Positions 11,546 through 22,508 of a stretch of 64,000 nt of DNA are shown piece by piece (within the stretch, counting starts at the first letter, position 1; the number at the start of each line of letters is the position of its first letter). Where the stretch lies: the NCBI GenBank assembly GCA_002914845.1, contig JXTC01000078.1, positions 804,944 to 868,943 of the forward strand, in the 5' to 3' direction. The notes under the pieces were generated by a model, which was not told where the DNA came from, searched no databases, and saw nothing but the letters and a program-made list of their open reading frames with translations. Origin of the DNA: Trema orientale (Eukaryota > Streptophyta > Magnoliopsida > Rosales > Cannabaceae). The translations under genes and the position numbers were made by a program.

Positions 11546-13005
11546 TTTTTTAAAAAATAAATTTCCACTTTTGAGGTTTTACTTAAGAAAAATAATTTGA
11601 ATAGTTTGGATTTAAATGGTCAACTTTTTCATTATTTGATTTCTCATTTTCTATCTCCCACCATGTGCTCATCGTTGTGTTGCCTGAAAGCTACTATACT
11701 TTTGTGCTTCTTTTGTGGCTCAGCACATCTCAAGTTCTCTTTCTTCAATTTCCATCAACTTAGATTGAAATCAATTAGGCAAGGGACCTCATTATCTTTC
11801 TAAAAAGTTGTCCGAAGCCAAATTTTCGGCCTAAAGTCAGTTCTATAAATTAATTTTCGGAGTCAGATTCAGTTTTATGTTTTGAAAAATAATTTATGTT
11901 CAAAACCAACCATGAACCTAAAAAGTGATCAAACTTTCACACCCTTTAATATTCGGTATGTACATCTTGCTCAAAACCTCCCTTTGCATATAGGATGATC
12001 TCACCGAGGAGTTATTGTTGGTAGAGAAGAGATATCCTAACCTCTATGGACGTTAAAATTTTCAATCACATATTATCCTTACTTTCTACAATTTATCTCA
12101 TCAATTTTGATTTTCCAATCATTGATATCCTAATTATCATCATATGTGAATATGAATTGCTACAAAAAGTCTTCATAGTTTAATTACTGTGGAGCATATC
12201 TCTAATTTTTATCTCCTTTAGAACTTATCCTGAATAATCTACCAGGTGTATAAAGAGAATAATTTTATTTCGAAAATTAAGTTGAAACCTTTTAAGAAAT
12301 AAGAGCCAAGAAATAACTTTTCTCACTAAGTTGTTTATTCTTTTTTTTTGTTTTTTTTTTTTAAAGTACGTACTTTTCATCAAAATCTTCAACTCGGTCC
12401 ACATGTATTTTCCTAGCTAGCACTTATATCTCCACAAGGCGCAACAAATTTTTAACCCGTAACTAGAAGTTCTAACTAATTAATCACTAAAATCGATCTT
12501 TTTGATGACAATTACCGAAGTGTAGTATGGAACTTTCAATTCCGTCAAAACTATCAAAGGACTAGTCACGTAGTACTTATTCCATGCATGAATACGAGAG
12601 AAAGAATAGCACTTTATTTAATTTGTTACCTATAATATAGATATGTATCATTGAAATGGTAACAAGTGTAACAAATTGAACTTCAAGACTCAAATATTCT
12701 TTCTTATAAAGGAAAACAAATTTTTCGGTGTGAGGATATATGCCATATGGTACTAGTACAAGTAGCAGTCTAGTAATACGTACCTGGCGTAATGAAGTAA
12801 GTAGATAATGACATAAAATGATAAAAACTAATATTAATTATGTTATAAATATACTACTATCCTTATATTTGTTTTTTCGAATAAAATATTCTTATACTGA
12901 CTAATAAGAGACATATTTTTTTAAATCAATTTTGGACAGAAATATTAAGCTCTTAATTTTCTGATGAATGGATTATGGGTTACCAATATCACAAATTTGA
13001 CTAGA
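11546..13005. other. Unassigned AT-rich intergenic sequence
   Basis: No recognisable gene or clear repeat boundary. The frame at 11597-11803 has no known motif and sits in sequence of the same composition as its surroundings. Confidence 0.45.
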
Positions 13006-13760
13006 GACCGCAAGAAATGCAACTTTGACCGATGGGACCTAAAAGATCCATCAGTGAATAAAACTATTACCGACAGACTAAAACGTAAAGCATCGGTGAA
13101 ATGTAGAATAACAATTCATGTTATAGGGACTCTACACTGAAAGACGACGTGTCGGTATATACCTAGCGCGTGAACTTAGGCACTAAATTTTTGGTCTATG
13201 CCTACGGGTTATTGATTTTCCATCAGTGAAAGATTGACCTAAAAAAACTCGCGTGTAATAGGCGCTTTTATTTCAAAAACTAATTTTTAGAAATTAATTT
13301 TGAATTAGCATTTACCAACACGTTCTACTCATCGGTGTAGGAATTAATTATTTTTTCCTTTAACCTGAACAACAACGATTAGAGAATCCAAAAGGTTCTG
13401 GAACCTATACCGACGGAAGTAGAACCCGTCGGTGAAGGGTTTTAGGGTTAAAACCCTTTTCCTCTTCTTTCTTCCTTATCGTACGCCCTTAACTCTCTTT
13501 TTTCTTTGTGCCGCTTCTTTCAGAACCTCTTTCCCCGCCTTTCTCCTCTAGAATCTCTCTCCATTCCCCAATCTCTCCCTTTAACCTAAAAAATCTTTAA
13601 CATCTCTCTCTTTCCTCTCTTCTCCGCCTTCAGAGCCTCTCTATCACAAGGTCTCTCAATTTCTCTCGGCCTTTCTCAAGTAATTTCTCAATCTCTCTCG
13701 ATTGTCTTTTTCATTTTGTTTGGATTTTTATTTTTATTTTTTCATTTTTAGTTTCTTTCA
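13006..13760 (+). mobile_element. CACTA-like 5' terminus and leader (degenerate)
   Basis: The sequence at 13006 (GACCGCAAGAAATGCAAC) aligns with the common plant CACTA end CACTACAAGAAA with three changes. It is followed by a subterminal array of ACCGATGG/CCGACAG/ATCGGTGA words in both orientations up to 13440 (for example ACCGACGG near 13410 and CCGTCGGTGAAGG near 13429). A long pyrimidine-rich leader (13450-13720) follows, like the leaders of CACTA transposase genes. No transposase reading frame and no matching 3' end were found, so this is a truncated or non-autonomous copy. Confidence 0.6.
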
Positions 13761-14152
13761 ATTGTCAGTAAAAAATTTTCAAATTATTTTTGTGATTATT
13801 TCAATTTAATATTTGTATTTTTTGGATTTTAGTTCTCTCTTTCGCTCTTTGTTTTCTCGGACATTTCTGTTTGGATATTTGAATCTATTTTTTTTTTTTT
13901 TGGTTGAATATTTTGTTTTATGTTTGATTGATACTGTTTAGATATAAATTCGCTATTGAATGCTATTTGGCTATTTCTGTTTTGGCATAAACTCTTCTCT
14001 CTGTCTCTGGCCATTTCTGTTTTTGTGATTCTTTGGTTCTGGTGGTTTTTTTGGCTTTTGGGATTCTATTTTGGTGGTGATTATTTTGGCTAATGAGGTG
14101 CTATTTTTGTGGTTTCTTCGGCTATTGGGTTTCTATTTTGGTGGTTTTTATT

Positions 14153-14955
14153 GGGAGGATTATCAATTTTGACCATTTTTTAATACATGTGACGAAAAAA
14201 GGGACAATTTATAAACTATTTACAAAATTAAGACTTTTATTGCTATGTCATTTAATGAATATTTCGGAATTCCAAAATTACCCCTGACTCGACTCTAGTC
14301 GAAAATTTTCGACCAAGTCGAAAAAATCAAAAGTGACGGAGGCGGCGCTGGGAAGACGGCCGGCTACGTTCGACTGGAGTCGAAATTTTCGACTACGGTC
14401 GAACGCCGGTCGAAATTTTCGACTGGTGGCTTCGACTCCAGGCGAACATTTTCGACTACGGTCGAACAGTGGTTCGACCCCAGTCGAAAATGTTCGACTG
14501 GAGTCGAAATTTTCCGGCCACCGGTCAAAAAACGATCGGAACAACCGAGAGAGGTTGTCGAATGCCGGTCAAAATTTTCGACCGATGGCTTCGACCCCAG
14601 TCGAATTGTTCGATTACGGTCGAACGGTGGTTCGACCCCAGTCGAACATTTTCGACTGGAGTCGAAATTTTTCGGCCGCTGGTTGAAAAATGATCGGAAC
14701 AACCTGGAGAGGTGGTCGGACAAGTTCGACTACGGTTGAAAATTTTCGACCCTATCGAGTGGAGGCGCTGCCGCCAGGGTCGGGATCAGGACCAGTGGTG
14801 GTGGCTAAAGTAGTTTGAAGTTTGTTGAAGAAATATGGTATCCAAGTAATTTTATATATGTGACATGGCAATTGTGGTTAGTTCTGAAAATATTAATGAG
14901 TGAGTCTTATTTTTCATCACAAGGGTTTATTAGACTCCCTAGGTGTAAATTCTCC
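14153..14955. mobile_element. Non-autonomous DNA element with 8-bp target duplication
   Basis: Flanked by identical TTTTTATT at 14145-14152 and 14956-14963. The ends are imperfect inverted repeats (GGGAGGATTATC on the left; GGAGAATTTACA on the right, minus strand), with further inverted similarity inside (TGTGACGAAAAA against TGTGATGAAAAA). The interior (14285-14760) is GC- and TCGAC-rich and includes a 159-bp tandem duplication. No transposase. An 8-base duplication fits hAT, but the ends are not typical hAT, so the superfamily is open. The flanking sequence (GGTGGTTTTTATT, then AAGGTTTTGTTTTC) looks like one interrupted block. Confidence 0.65.
14402..14719. repeat. 159-bp tandem duplication of TCGAC-rich sequence
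   Basis: Copy 1 spans 14402-14560 and copy 2 spans 14561-14719, aligned without losing register (AACGCCGGTCGAAATTTTCG against AATGCCGGTCAAAATTTTCG at the starts). Within each copy, self-complementary words such as GTCGAAAATTTTCGAC recur. This makes apparent open frames on both strands rich in the same residues; they are not taken as genes. Confidence 0.85.
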
Positions 14956-15114
14956 TTTTTATTAAGGTTTTGTTTTCGTGGTTTTGATGGCTAATGAAGT
15001 TCTGTTTCAGTGGTTTTTTAGTTATAGCGGTTCTGTTTGAGTGGTTTTGATTAACCTAATTAGTTGTGAAAGTTGTGTTCGTTTACTTCACATTCTCTAC
15101 TTTTTAATAAATAG

Positions 15115-16400
15115 AGCAAAATTTAAGAAATGGCCATTTTAGTCGAGAATTATAAAGCAAGACCTTTTGACCAACAACAAATATTCTTCTTGAAATTACA
15201 TTGTCAAGAAAAGTTTGTTTCTAACTTTATGAATTTTCAAATTCTCATATGTATCATTTCTCAATTCTTCAAGCTCATTTATTTGCAATCTTCATAACTT
15301 ACAAGCATCATCAAGGTTTAAGTTGAAAGTTTTAATGGCCCAAAAGGCTTTTTTTTTTTTTTTTAATAAAAAGTGGGGCTTAACTAATGGCTTCCACTTA
15401 TTATAAATTAAAAGAAAATACCTAATACTACCCGATCCCTACCCCACCCCATTAGGGATAATTGGTTTTCACGCCTACCCCAGTGTGACTCGAGCCTAGG
15501 ACTGAGATCCTAGGTAGTGGATGCTCTTACCACTTGAGCTAACCCACTTCGTCAATAGCCCAAAAGGCTTTGTGTTCAAGTTCCACAGGAAAATGATAAG
15601 GTTTACCATAAACTATCTTATAGGGGGGATATACCAAGTGCAGTTTTGAAAGTATTTTGATAAGCTGAAAGTGCATCACTAATTCTCAAAGACCAATCTT
15701 GACGATTTGGGTTAACCATTTTTTGCATAAAAATTTTAGTCTCCTTACTTACAAGTTCTACTTGCTCATTTGTCTGAGGGTGATAATGGATAGCAAATTT
15801 GTGTGTGATTCCATGTTTCTTTATTATTGACTCAAATGGCTTATTACAAAAGTGTGTTCCCTTATCACTTATCATGGTTTGAGGAATTCCAAATCGATTC
15901 AAAATGTTTTTATTCGAATTTTATAACTGTTTTATGATCATTGTTTTGACTTAGAATTACCTCTATCTATTTTGACATATAATCAACAGTGACTCGGATG
16001 TACGCAAAAGCAAATGAATTGACCCTAACTTTTGACAATTTTCACAATATTTGCAAAAAGTATGAGTATCTTTAAACAAAGTTGGCCAATAAAATCTACA
16101 CTGCAAGATTTTTGCAGCTGTCTTTTTTGACGAAAAGTGACCTCTACATGCTTCTGTATGATAAAAGTTTATGATGGTACTTACCTCATTATCAGATATA
16201 GATCTTCGAAAGATTTGACCAGGACAATACTTGAACAAATAAGGGTCATCCCAATAAATGTTCTTTACTTCACTCAAAAACTTCCTTTTGTCTTCACTAC
16301 TCCATTGAAATGGCATAGCTCCTATTGTAAGAAAGTTGACAATATTACCAAACCAAGGCATTGAAGTAGTAGAGAATAAAGATTCATTGGGAAAATAATA
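15115..16400 (-). pseudogene. Integrase remnant of Athila/Tat-type Gypsy element
   Basis: On the minus strand: an H2C2 zinc-binding block (HTEACRGHFSSKKTAAKILQ, FCKYCENCQKLGS; His-His and Cys-x2-Cys visible), then the core fragment FGIPQTMISDKGTHFCNKPF, HYHPQTNEQVELVSKETK and WSLRISDALSAYQNTFKTA. It ends with YPPYKIVYGKPYHFPVELEHKAFWA and, in another frame, GQKVLLYNSRLKWPF near 15120-15170. The core segment between about 15902 and 15963 is eroded. Stops and frameshifts are scattered, and a SINE interrupts the gene at 15353-15553. The copy is inactive. Confidence 0.85.
15353..15553 (-). mobile_element. tRNA-derived SINE with target-site duplication
   Basis: The minus strand starts with a tRNA-like head. 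A pol III A box (TAGCTCAAGTGG) lies at 15530-15541 and a B box (GGCTCGAGTCAC) at 15485-15496, about 35 bases apart as in tRNA genes. A unique body and a terminal A-tract follow (T-run at 15351-15364 on the plus strand). It is flanked by an 18-base direct repeat with one mismatch (AAT[A/G]GCCCAAAAGGCTTT at 15335-15352 and 15554-15571). It lies within the Athila integrase at codons for HKAFWAI, so it inserted after that element. SINEs are mobilised by LINE machinery. Confidence 0.92.
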
Positions 16401-16429
16401 ATTGATAGATGTGATTCCAAAAGATGACT

Positions 16430-17000
16430 ATTATTAGCCTTGACAAGTGGCCAGCGGTGACATTTTTGGCGTCTTTCTTATCCTTGATTGCGATATCAAA
16501 ATCATGAAGCAATAAAATTTACCGTATCAAGCTTGGCTTAAAATCCTTCTCAGAGAGAAGATATTTCAATGCTGCATGATCACTAAAGATAATTACTAAT
16601 GAGCTAAAAAGATAAGATCAAAATTTTTCCGAATCAATTACTACTGCAAGTAATTCTTTTTCAGTGCTTAAATAATTTATTTGAGCATCATTTAAAGTCT
16701 TACTTGTATAGTAAATCACATGTGGCTTACCATCCTTCTTTGTCACAAAATAGCACAAACAACATAGTCACTAGCATCACATATTATTTCAAAAGGAAGA
16801 GACCAATCAGATGGTTGAATGATAGGAGCAGAGATAAGCAATTTTTTAATCTTTATAAGTGCTTCTTTATATTCTTTAGTCTATTCGAAAATATTGTCTT
16901 TTGATAAGAGGTTATACAATGGTTTAGATATTATACTGAAATCTTTGATAAATCTCCTATAAAAAATAGCATGTCCTAGGAATGATCTAACATCTCTTAC
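16430..17000 (-). pseudogene. RNase H remnant of Athila/Tat-type element
   Basis: Minus-strand segments in shifting frames give [80 protein letters not shown] and the NVTA..HLSRL-like end. This is the RT-connection and RNase H order of plant Gypsy elements. Frameshifts occur about every 100 bases, so the region is decayed. Confidence 0.8.
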
Positions 17001-17039
17001 ATATTTTGGCATAGGCAAGGTAGAAATTAATTAAATTTT

Positions 17040-17700
17040 TGACATGTCTGTCTCAATTCCTTTTGATAAAATAATGTGTCCAAGAACAATTCTACTTGTT
17101 ACTGTGAAATGATATTTTTCCCATTTAAGGACAAGATTCTTTTCTTCACATCTTTCAAAAAATTTTCTAAGTTCATTAGACAATCATCCAAAGAATCACC
17201 AAAAATAGAGAAATAATCCGTGAAAATTTCAAGAGAACGTTCAACTATATCACTAAATATACTAAGCATGCATCTTTGAAATATGGCTGGTACATTACAT
17301 AAGACAAAAGGCATCATTCGATAAGTAAAAGTACCAAATAGACATGTAAAAGTGGTTTCCTTTTGATCTTCAAGTGCAATTTCAATTTGATTGTAAAATT
17401 CATGTCCCACAACTTTTTCAAGAATTTGATCCATAAAAGGTAAATGAAAATAGTCTTTCCTAGTCATTGAATCGAGTTTCCTATAGTCAATACACATGGA
17501 CCAACTAGTAACAGTCCCAGTTGGAATTAATTTATTATTTTCATTTTTGACAATAGTAATTCTGGATTTCTTAGGTACAAATTGGGTAGGACTTATCCAT
17601 TCACTATCAGAAATAGGATAAATGATTTCAGTATATAAGAGCTTAATGATTTTATTTCTCACTACTTCTTTCATATTAGGATTAAGTCTTCATTGCACTT
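17040..17700 (-). pseudogene. Reverse transcriptase remnant, catalytic residues lost
   Basis: An open stretch of about 190 codons on the minus strand has clear Gypsy RT motifs: EIIYPISDSEWISPTQFVPKK, WSMCIDYRKLDSMTRKDYF, FTCLFGTFTYRMMPFVLCNV and FQRCMLSIFSDIVE. Two key sites are damaged. The usual FLDGYSGYNQI motif with the first catalytic Asp is replaced by a short FYNQIEIA, missing about nine residues. The usual F-M-D-D block reads FTDYFSIFG, losing the second Asp of the pair. The frame is open but the enzyme cannot be active. Confidence 0.88.
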
Positions 17701-17939
17701 CTCTTGTGGGCTTGCTATTTTCTGCTAAATAAATCTTGTGTGTGTAAATCAAAGGGCTTATTCTTTTTATATCAACTATGGTCCATCCTAACGTAGATTT
17801 ATGCATTTTCAAAGTTTGTGACAACTTACCTTCTTAGTATTCAACAAGTTTGGAAGAAATTATTACCGAAAAAGTCTCTTCTTCCTCTAAAAAAGAATAA
17901 TTGAGATCAAATGACAATGGTTTCAACTCAAGCTTGGCT

Positions 17940-18600
17940 GATTAGATGCTTAAAGGCATTGTTACAATAGAATATGGTGGTAATTCTTCGAATCTTGGCC
18001 TCCATCCATTGTTTTCCATTCCTTGAGAATAATCAAGTAAAGAACTTATATTATAGATATCCTTATCCAAATGTATACTTGATTCAAATGAATTAATTAA
18101 AGAAGCTTCCAATGGAACCGAATTAGTCCATGTTTGATCACAATCACTTTGGATAGTTTCAATCATGTTAGCTTCCTCATTTTCATCTTCTTCATTATGT
18201 GGTTGCTTACACAAATTGAAAATATTAAGTTCGAGTATCATGTTCCCAAATAATAGCTTTATCACTTCATTCCTACAATTAATCAAAGTATTAGAAGTTT
18301 CTAGAAATGGTCATCCTAAGCATTACTTACTTCAACATGTTGTATATCAAGGACAATAAAATCTACAGAATATATATAAATTTATCAACTTGAACTAACA
18401 AATCTTCCAGTACTCCTCTTAGGACTTTAATTGATCTATCAGCAAACAAAAGAGTGATAGAAATCAATTTTAACTCACCTAGATTGAGTCGTTGATAAAT
18501 TGAATATGGAAGTAAATTCAACCTAACTTCAAGATCGAGTGAGGCCTATTCAATTTTTTGTTCACCAATAACACATGAAATTATTGGACAACAAAGATCT
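17940..18600 (-). pseudogene. Protease region remnant of Athila/Tat-type element
   Basis: The segment 17942-18286 encodes INCRNEVIKLLFGNMILELN, FNLCKQPHNEEDENEE and ending RPRFEELPPYS, the conserved post-protease linker of Athila/Tat elements. Upstream (18310-18600) fragments resembling the aspartic protease survive in alternating frames (LLFADRSIKVLRGVLEDLLV, QVDKFIY), with no intact D-[ST]-G triplet seen. Order gag-protease-RT is kept. Confidence 0.72.
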
Positions 18601-18673
18601 TTATATTTCAAACCATTATTATTTTGAAAAATTGAACTTACTTGTTTAGCTAGAAAAGCTTTCTTTTTCACAT

Positions 18674-19792
18674 TCAGTTTTCTTTTATAGTACACGAGTC
18701 CTTCAAGAATTTAGCATAAGAGGGTACATGTTTAATAGCATCCAATAAAGGGATATTGATCTTTACCTGTTTAAAGATTTCAAAAATTTCAGGATTGTGA
18801 TTCACTTTCCTTGAATTATTCAAAGCATGAGGAAATGAGAGAGTATGAGAAGATTCTATTTTTTCTTCAGAGAGCATAGGTTTGACCCCTTCCTTACCCT
18901 TGGAGTTTGATTCATCATCTTTCTCACTAGGTTCAAGAATAGGTCTTTTAACTATCTTACCACTACGAAGAGTCATGATTAAATTGACTTGATCCATGGG
19001 TTTGCATCCAAAGGTTCTTACATGTGAATTGAGTTGTCCCTTGGGGTTTTGCTGTGATTGAGAGGGAAACCTACCTTTCTCTTGAATTTGGAGAGCAGAT
19101 GCAAATTATGCAAAAGCATCTTTCAAATCCGCCATAGTTTAGGTATTTTGAGTATTGATAGACTCTTGCTTTTGAATGAGTGAATGCAATATTTCTTCAA
19201 GATTTTTCCTAGAAAGAAGCATGTAAGGTGCATAACCTTGTGGATTTTGAAAATTTTGTTATACATCAAATGGTGGCTATGAAGATTGGGCATGATTATT
19301 ATTCCTCAAACTAAAATTAGGGTAATTCCTCCTACTAGGATTATAAGTTTGAGAATATGGATTAACATTTGGTCTTTTGAATGTGTTTAAAACATTAGCT
19401 TTCTCATGTAGACATTCCTTAAAGGAAAGAAGAGTTAGACAATCATTAGTTGAGTGATCATTAGTTTCACAAATATGACACACAATTTTTCGCACAGATT
19501 TTATTTGACCACCCTTTTTAATTTCAAGTGTCTCGACTTTTATAGCTAAGGATACAAATTTGGCTTGGAACTCGTGATCTTGCCTCCATAGATACAGAGG
19601 ATTAACTTTTGTTAGGTGCCTTACAAAGCCTGTAGTGTCCCAATTTTGTGCATTTTCAGCTAGTAAGTCTAAGTATTCAATTGCCTCATTAGGGTCATTA
19701 TCTTCAAAAGTACCATTATACATCATTTCGACTATTTTTGTCTATATCTAGTTGTTAATCTCTCATAGAAATATGAAACTTGTCATTACCTA
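18674..19792 (-). pseudogene. Gag remnant of Athila/Tat-type element
   Basis: Minus strand, from the right: FYERLTTRYRQ-like residues at about 19780, then MMYNGTFEDNDPNEAIEYLD and LLAENAQNWDT, a zinc knuckle CHICETNDHSTNDC (C-x2-C-x4-H-x4-C, intact), and PYSQTYNPSRRNYPNFSLRN. After a frame change come VNLIMTLRSGKIVKRP and NPEIFEIFKQVKINIPLLD with VPSYAKFLKDSCTIK at the end. The N-terminal half of gag is absent: at about 19792 the sequence switches to an unrelated LTR, so the element was cut by a later insertion. Confidence 0.87.
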
Positions 19793-20245
19793 AGGTAGGG
19801 ATCAGTGATAGAATAGGTATTTCATAAAGTAGAATTCAAAAACATTCAGAACCTTTAATTTTTAAAGTTGGCCTCTATAAAATATTTAACTGAAATAAAA
19901 CCCATAATTATGTGTCACTCGTTAAACGTAGACAGTAATATGAACAAATATTCCATAATCATATATCGAGCATCCGTCTCATATCCTAACATATACGTAA
20001 GTTATATAAATCATGTCTAAATCTCATAATAAGCTTACTCAGTTATAACTAAATCCAAATTCGTACTCAAGTCTATAATCCACTATTCTAGTAGGAATTT
20101 ACCAAAATACAAGCATACTAGTAAGCCTTCAATGCCTTGCTCTAAGTCTCCCTGTCTAAATTACACTGAGTGCCACCTGAGGAGAAGAATGGTGGGTGAG
20201 CTAAAGCCAGTAGAGAATCGATTACAGATTTTTGTAATAAATAGA
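19793..20245 (-). mobile_element. Tekay-like LTR fragment A
   Basis: The portion at 20160-20235 (GAGTGCCACCTGAGGAGAAG, GGTGGGTGAGC, CCAGTAGAGAATCGATTACA) aligns with 5520-5590 of the 5' LTR and with 22500-22580. This identifies it as part of a related but diverged LTR. It replaces the missing gag N-terminus of the Athila element and is cut at 20245 by Copia sequence. Orientation follows the homology to the 5097-7152 LTR. Confidence 0.6.
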
Positions 20246-20366
20246 AATATAAACATCACATGTATATAATTAGGACATAATATAGAATTTATTGATAACA
20301 AATAGATAACAATTAAACCCAACAATGCCGAACAAAGTAACTGCTTTCTAGGGCATATTTCCAATA
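20246..20366 (-). mobile_element. Copia LTR start fragment
   Basis: The minus strand from 20366 reads TATTGGAAATATGCCCTAG, then AAAGCAGTTACTTTG and ATCTATTTGTTATCAATAAA. It is the start of the same LTR family seen complete at 34400-36685, where the first bases are TGTTGGGAATATG. It is truncated after about 120 bases. Confidence 0.75.
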
Positions 20367-20367
20367 T

Positions 20368-20932
20368 TATCAACATGCATAGTACTCTTTCATGAATTGT
20401 ATGTCTCATCCTCTCAGCCATGCCATTTTGCTGAGACATTTTCTTGATCTTTCTATGCCTTATAATTCCATTTTTCCTACAGTAGTTAGTGAATTCTCCT
20501 CCACAAAAAACTCAAGTCCATTATCTGTCCTTAAGCATTTTAAGCTTTTGCTTGTTTAGTTTTCTACCGTTGCTTTCCACTGTTTGAATATTTCAAAAGT
20601 TTCATCCTTTAATTTCAATATAAATAACCACACTTTCCTGCTGAAATCATTAACAAATGTCACAAAATACCTTGTACCATTTAAAGACTAAGTTTTAGAA
20701 GGTCCCAAAAGGTCCAAATGCATATAGTCTAACATTCCTTTTGTAGTGTGTCGACTCAAACTAAACTTCACTCTAATTTTCTCTGTATGCATTCTTTGCA
20801 AAAACTGAGACTTAATTGTTTTTTCTTCCATAGCAGCCCTTGCTTACTCAAGATTTGCAGCCCTTTCTCACTCATATGAAGGCCTAATATGCCAAAGCTT
20901 TGCTGCATCATCTCCATCTTTTGCATACTAAT
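20368..20932 (-). pseudogene. Copia GAG-pre-integrase and integrase remnant
   Basis: Minus strand, right to left: AAKLWHIR (GAG-pre-integrase), FLQRMHTEKIRVKFSLSRHT with TTKGMLDYMHLDLLGPSKT, then FKWYKVFCDIC, KQKLKMLKDR, CGGEFTNYCRKNGIIRH and MSQQNGMAERMRHTIHERVL. This is the Ty1/Copia integrase up to its QQNGMAER motif. The next bases are the LTR start, so RT and RNase H are deleted and integrase is joined directly to the LTR. Several stops are present. Confidence 0.85.
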
Positions 20933-22450
20933 TATCATTATACAAATGTCTAAAAATTTTTATGACTAATAATGAGTAATAAAGAATTGTTTATGTGAAG
21001 TGTTCACATGTGAGAGACTAAATTCCTTATTTCATTATGTCTAATTAAAAAGTTCACGTTCTGCAAATAAAGATGGAATACTTTATTTTCCCATATAATG
21101 TAGTGTTGTCTCTTTCAACGGGATTGATGAAGTCTCCAATCATCGAAGTATCTGACTTCGGATAGAAACACTAATACATTATAAGAAAGTTATAAGTGCA
21201 TTGAACTTGATCAAGTGAAAATAGAATTTGAGGATAAGTGCCGTAACTCAATATTCTATCTTTCATTAATCTAGCACTATTGCAAGATTACCTTAATCCT
21301 AGTAATTGTCGGACTTGCTTTCATGAGTTTTATTTTTTTGATTTACTAAAGGACTAGTTACGATTATATGGTTCGAACTCTATATCTTGGAAGATAAGAT
21401 TTATGAATTGACGAGAACGCCTTTCATGATTTGGACACCATGCATATAATGTCACATTGAGTTTTTTCAAGGACTTGGATAACAAAAATCTTACTTTATG
21501 AATTTGACTATGTTTGTATGGGCAGTTACAAACACCAAAGTCAATTATTATCCATTAGATGAAACATGACAACTCAAAGGTAAATATGTACTAGAGGGGT
21601 AATACAGTAATTTCACCTCACTAGTATGACATTGCATCGGGGGTATATCTACAGGTATAGTATATGCTAAATGGATCAAGTTAATTAATGTGTTAATTAG
21701 CTTCACAGAAAATATATGACATTTAGTCTAAGAGTACAATATTGGGCCTATAGTAGAGTACCCCAATATTAATGGACAAAGGTCCACTCCTAATTAAGAG
21801 TTAATTATAATTATAGGTAGTTGGCCTATTGGAGCTTAGACTATTTGGATCCATAGAGTCTCCTGTCTAGCTCACACATAGCCTAATAATTAATTAAATG
21901 GTTAGTCGAGTCTAACAAGCCCATTAGGGTTTACATATCTCCAATACTTAAGAGTAAAGTTCTCCTAAGCCTCTGTACAGTAGCCACATGCCTACTATAT
22001 GCACAGTAACTGTGTTTTTCATGTGACAGAGAGAAAAAGAGAGAGTGAGAGAGAACCGAGCCGCCGCGGAAGAAATCCCATGTTCGTTCATAGTCGCCGA
22101 GGGAGAGATACATATGACCATAGACGTGCAATTAAGGAGAAGAAAAAAGGTCTTCCAGATCGTCCGCTCATCTCTCGTTAGGAATCAAGAAGATGCCTAC
22201 ACACTAGATCATTCAACGGGCTCCAGAGAATAGACGGGAAGGCTCAATGGTTGTAAAGCGCTTCCAGATTTAATCTAAACCAAGATCCATGAATTGATTT
22301 ATGTTAGATCAACAATCCTACATTTTGTTTTGTGAAGTTTCAAGATAAATTTTAAAATATCAATTCCGTTGCGTTCTTGATTTATTTGCAAAACTGCAGA
22401 AATTGTTTTTGATAAAATCGTTTTTCGAAATCGTTTTTCGAAATTTCTAG
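20933..22450 (+). mobile_element. Copia LTR copy A (5'-truncated)
   Basis: This is the reverse complement of 34400-35900 over its length. Landmarks shared in order: CAAATGTCTAAAA, TAATGAGTAATAAAGAATTG, TTGATGAAGTCT, TTAATTAAGAGTTAATTATAA-like AT blocks, GAGAGAGA near 22030, and AATTGATTTATGTTAGATCA near 22290. It runs opposite to the Copia coding fragment next to it, so the junction at about 20933 is an inversion or a second insertion. The open frames at 21931-22233 are within the LTR. Confidence 0.75.
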
Positions 22451-22507
22451 CAGCAAATAATCAAGATGATACGAGCGTAGAAGAATTGCTAGGACACGGA
22501 TATTAAC

Positions 22508-22508
22508 N
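22508..22508. other. Single ambiguous base (N)
   Basis: The only non-ACGT base in the window, in ATTAACNGGGGAG. It falls next to the switch from Copia-LTR-like to Tekay-LTR-like sequence. A lone N can be an uncalled base or a collapsed gap of unknown size. Confidence 0.99.

Noticed and set aside
14278-14723. Several long open frames on both strands with Arg/Phe/Ser-rich repeats
   Set aside because: They come from the TCGAC-rich tandem repeat, which lacks stops in several frames at once. No start context or known domain.
15353-15553. Possible tRNA gene on the minus strand
   Set aside because: A and B boxes are present but no cloverleaf closes. The A-tail and 18-bp target duplication show it is a SINE.
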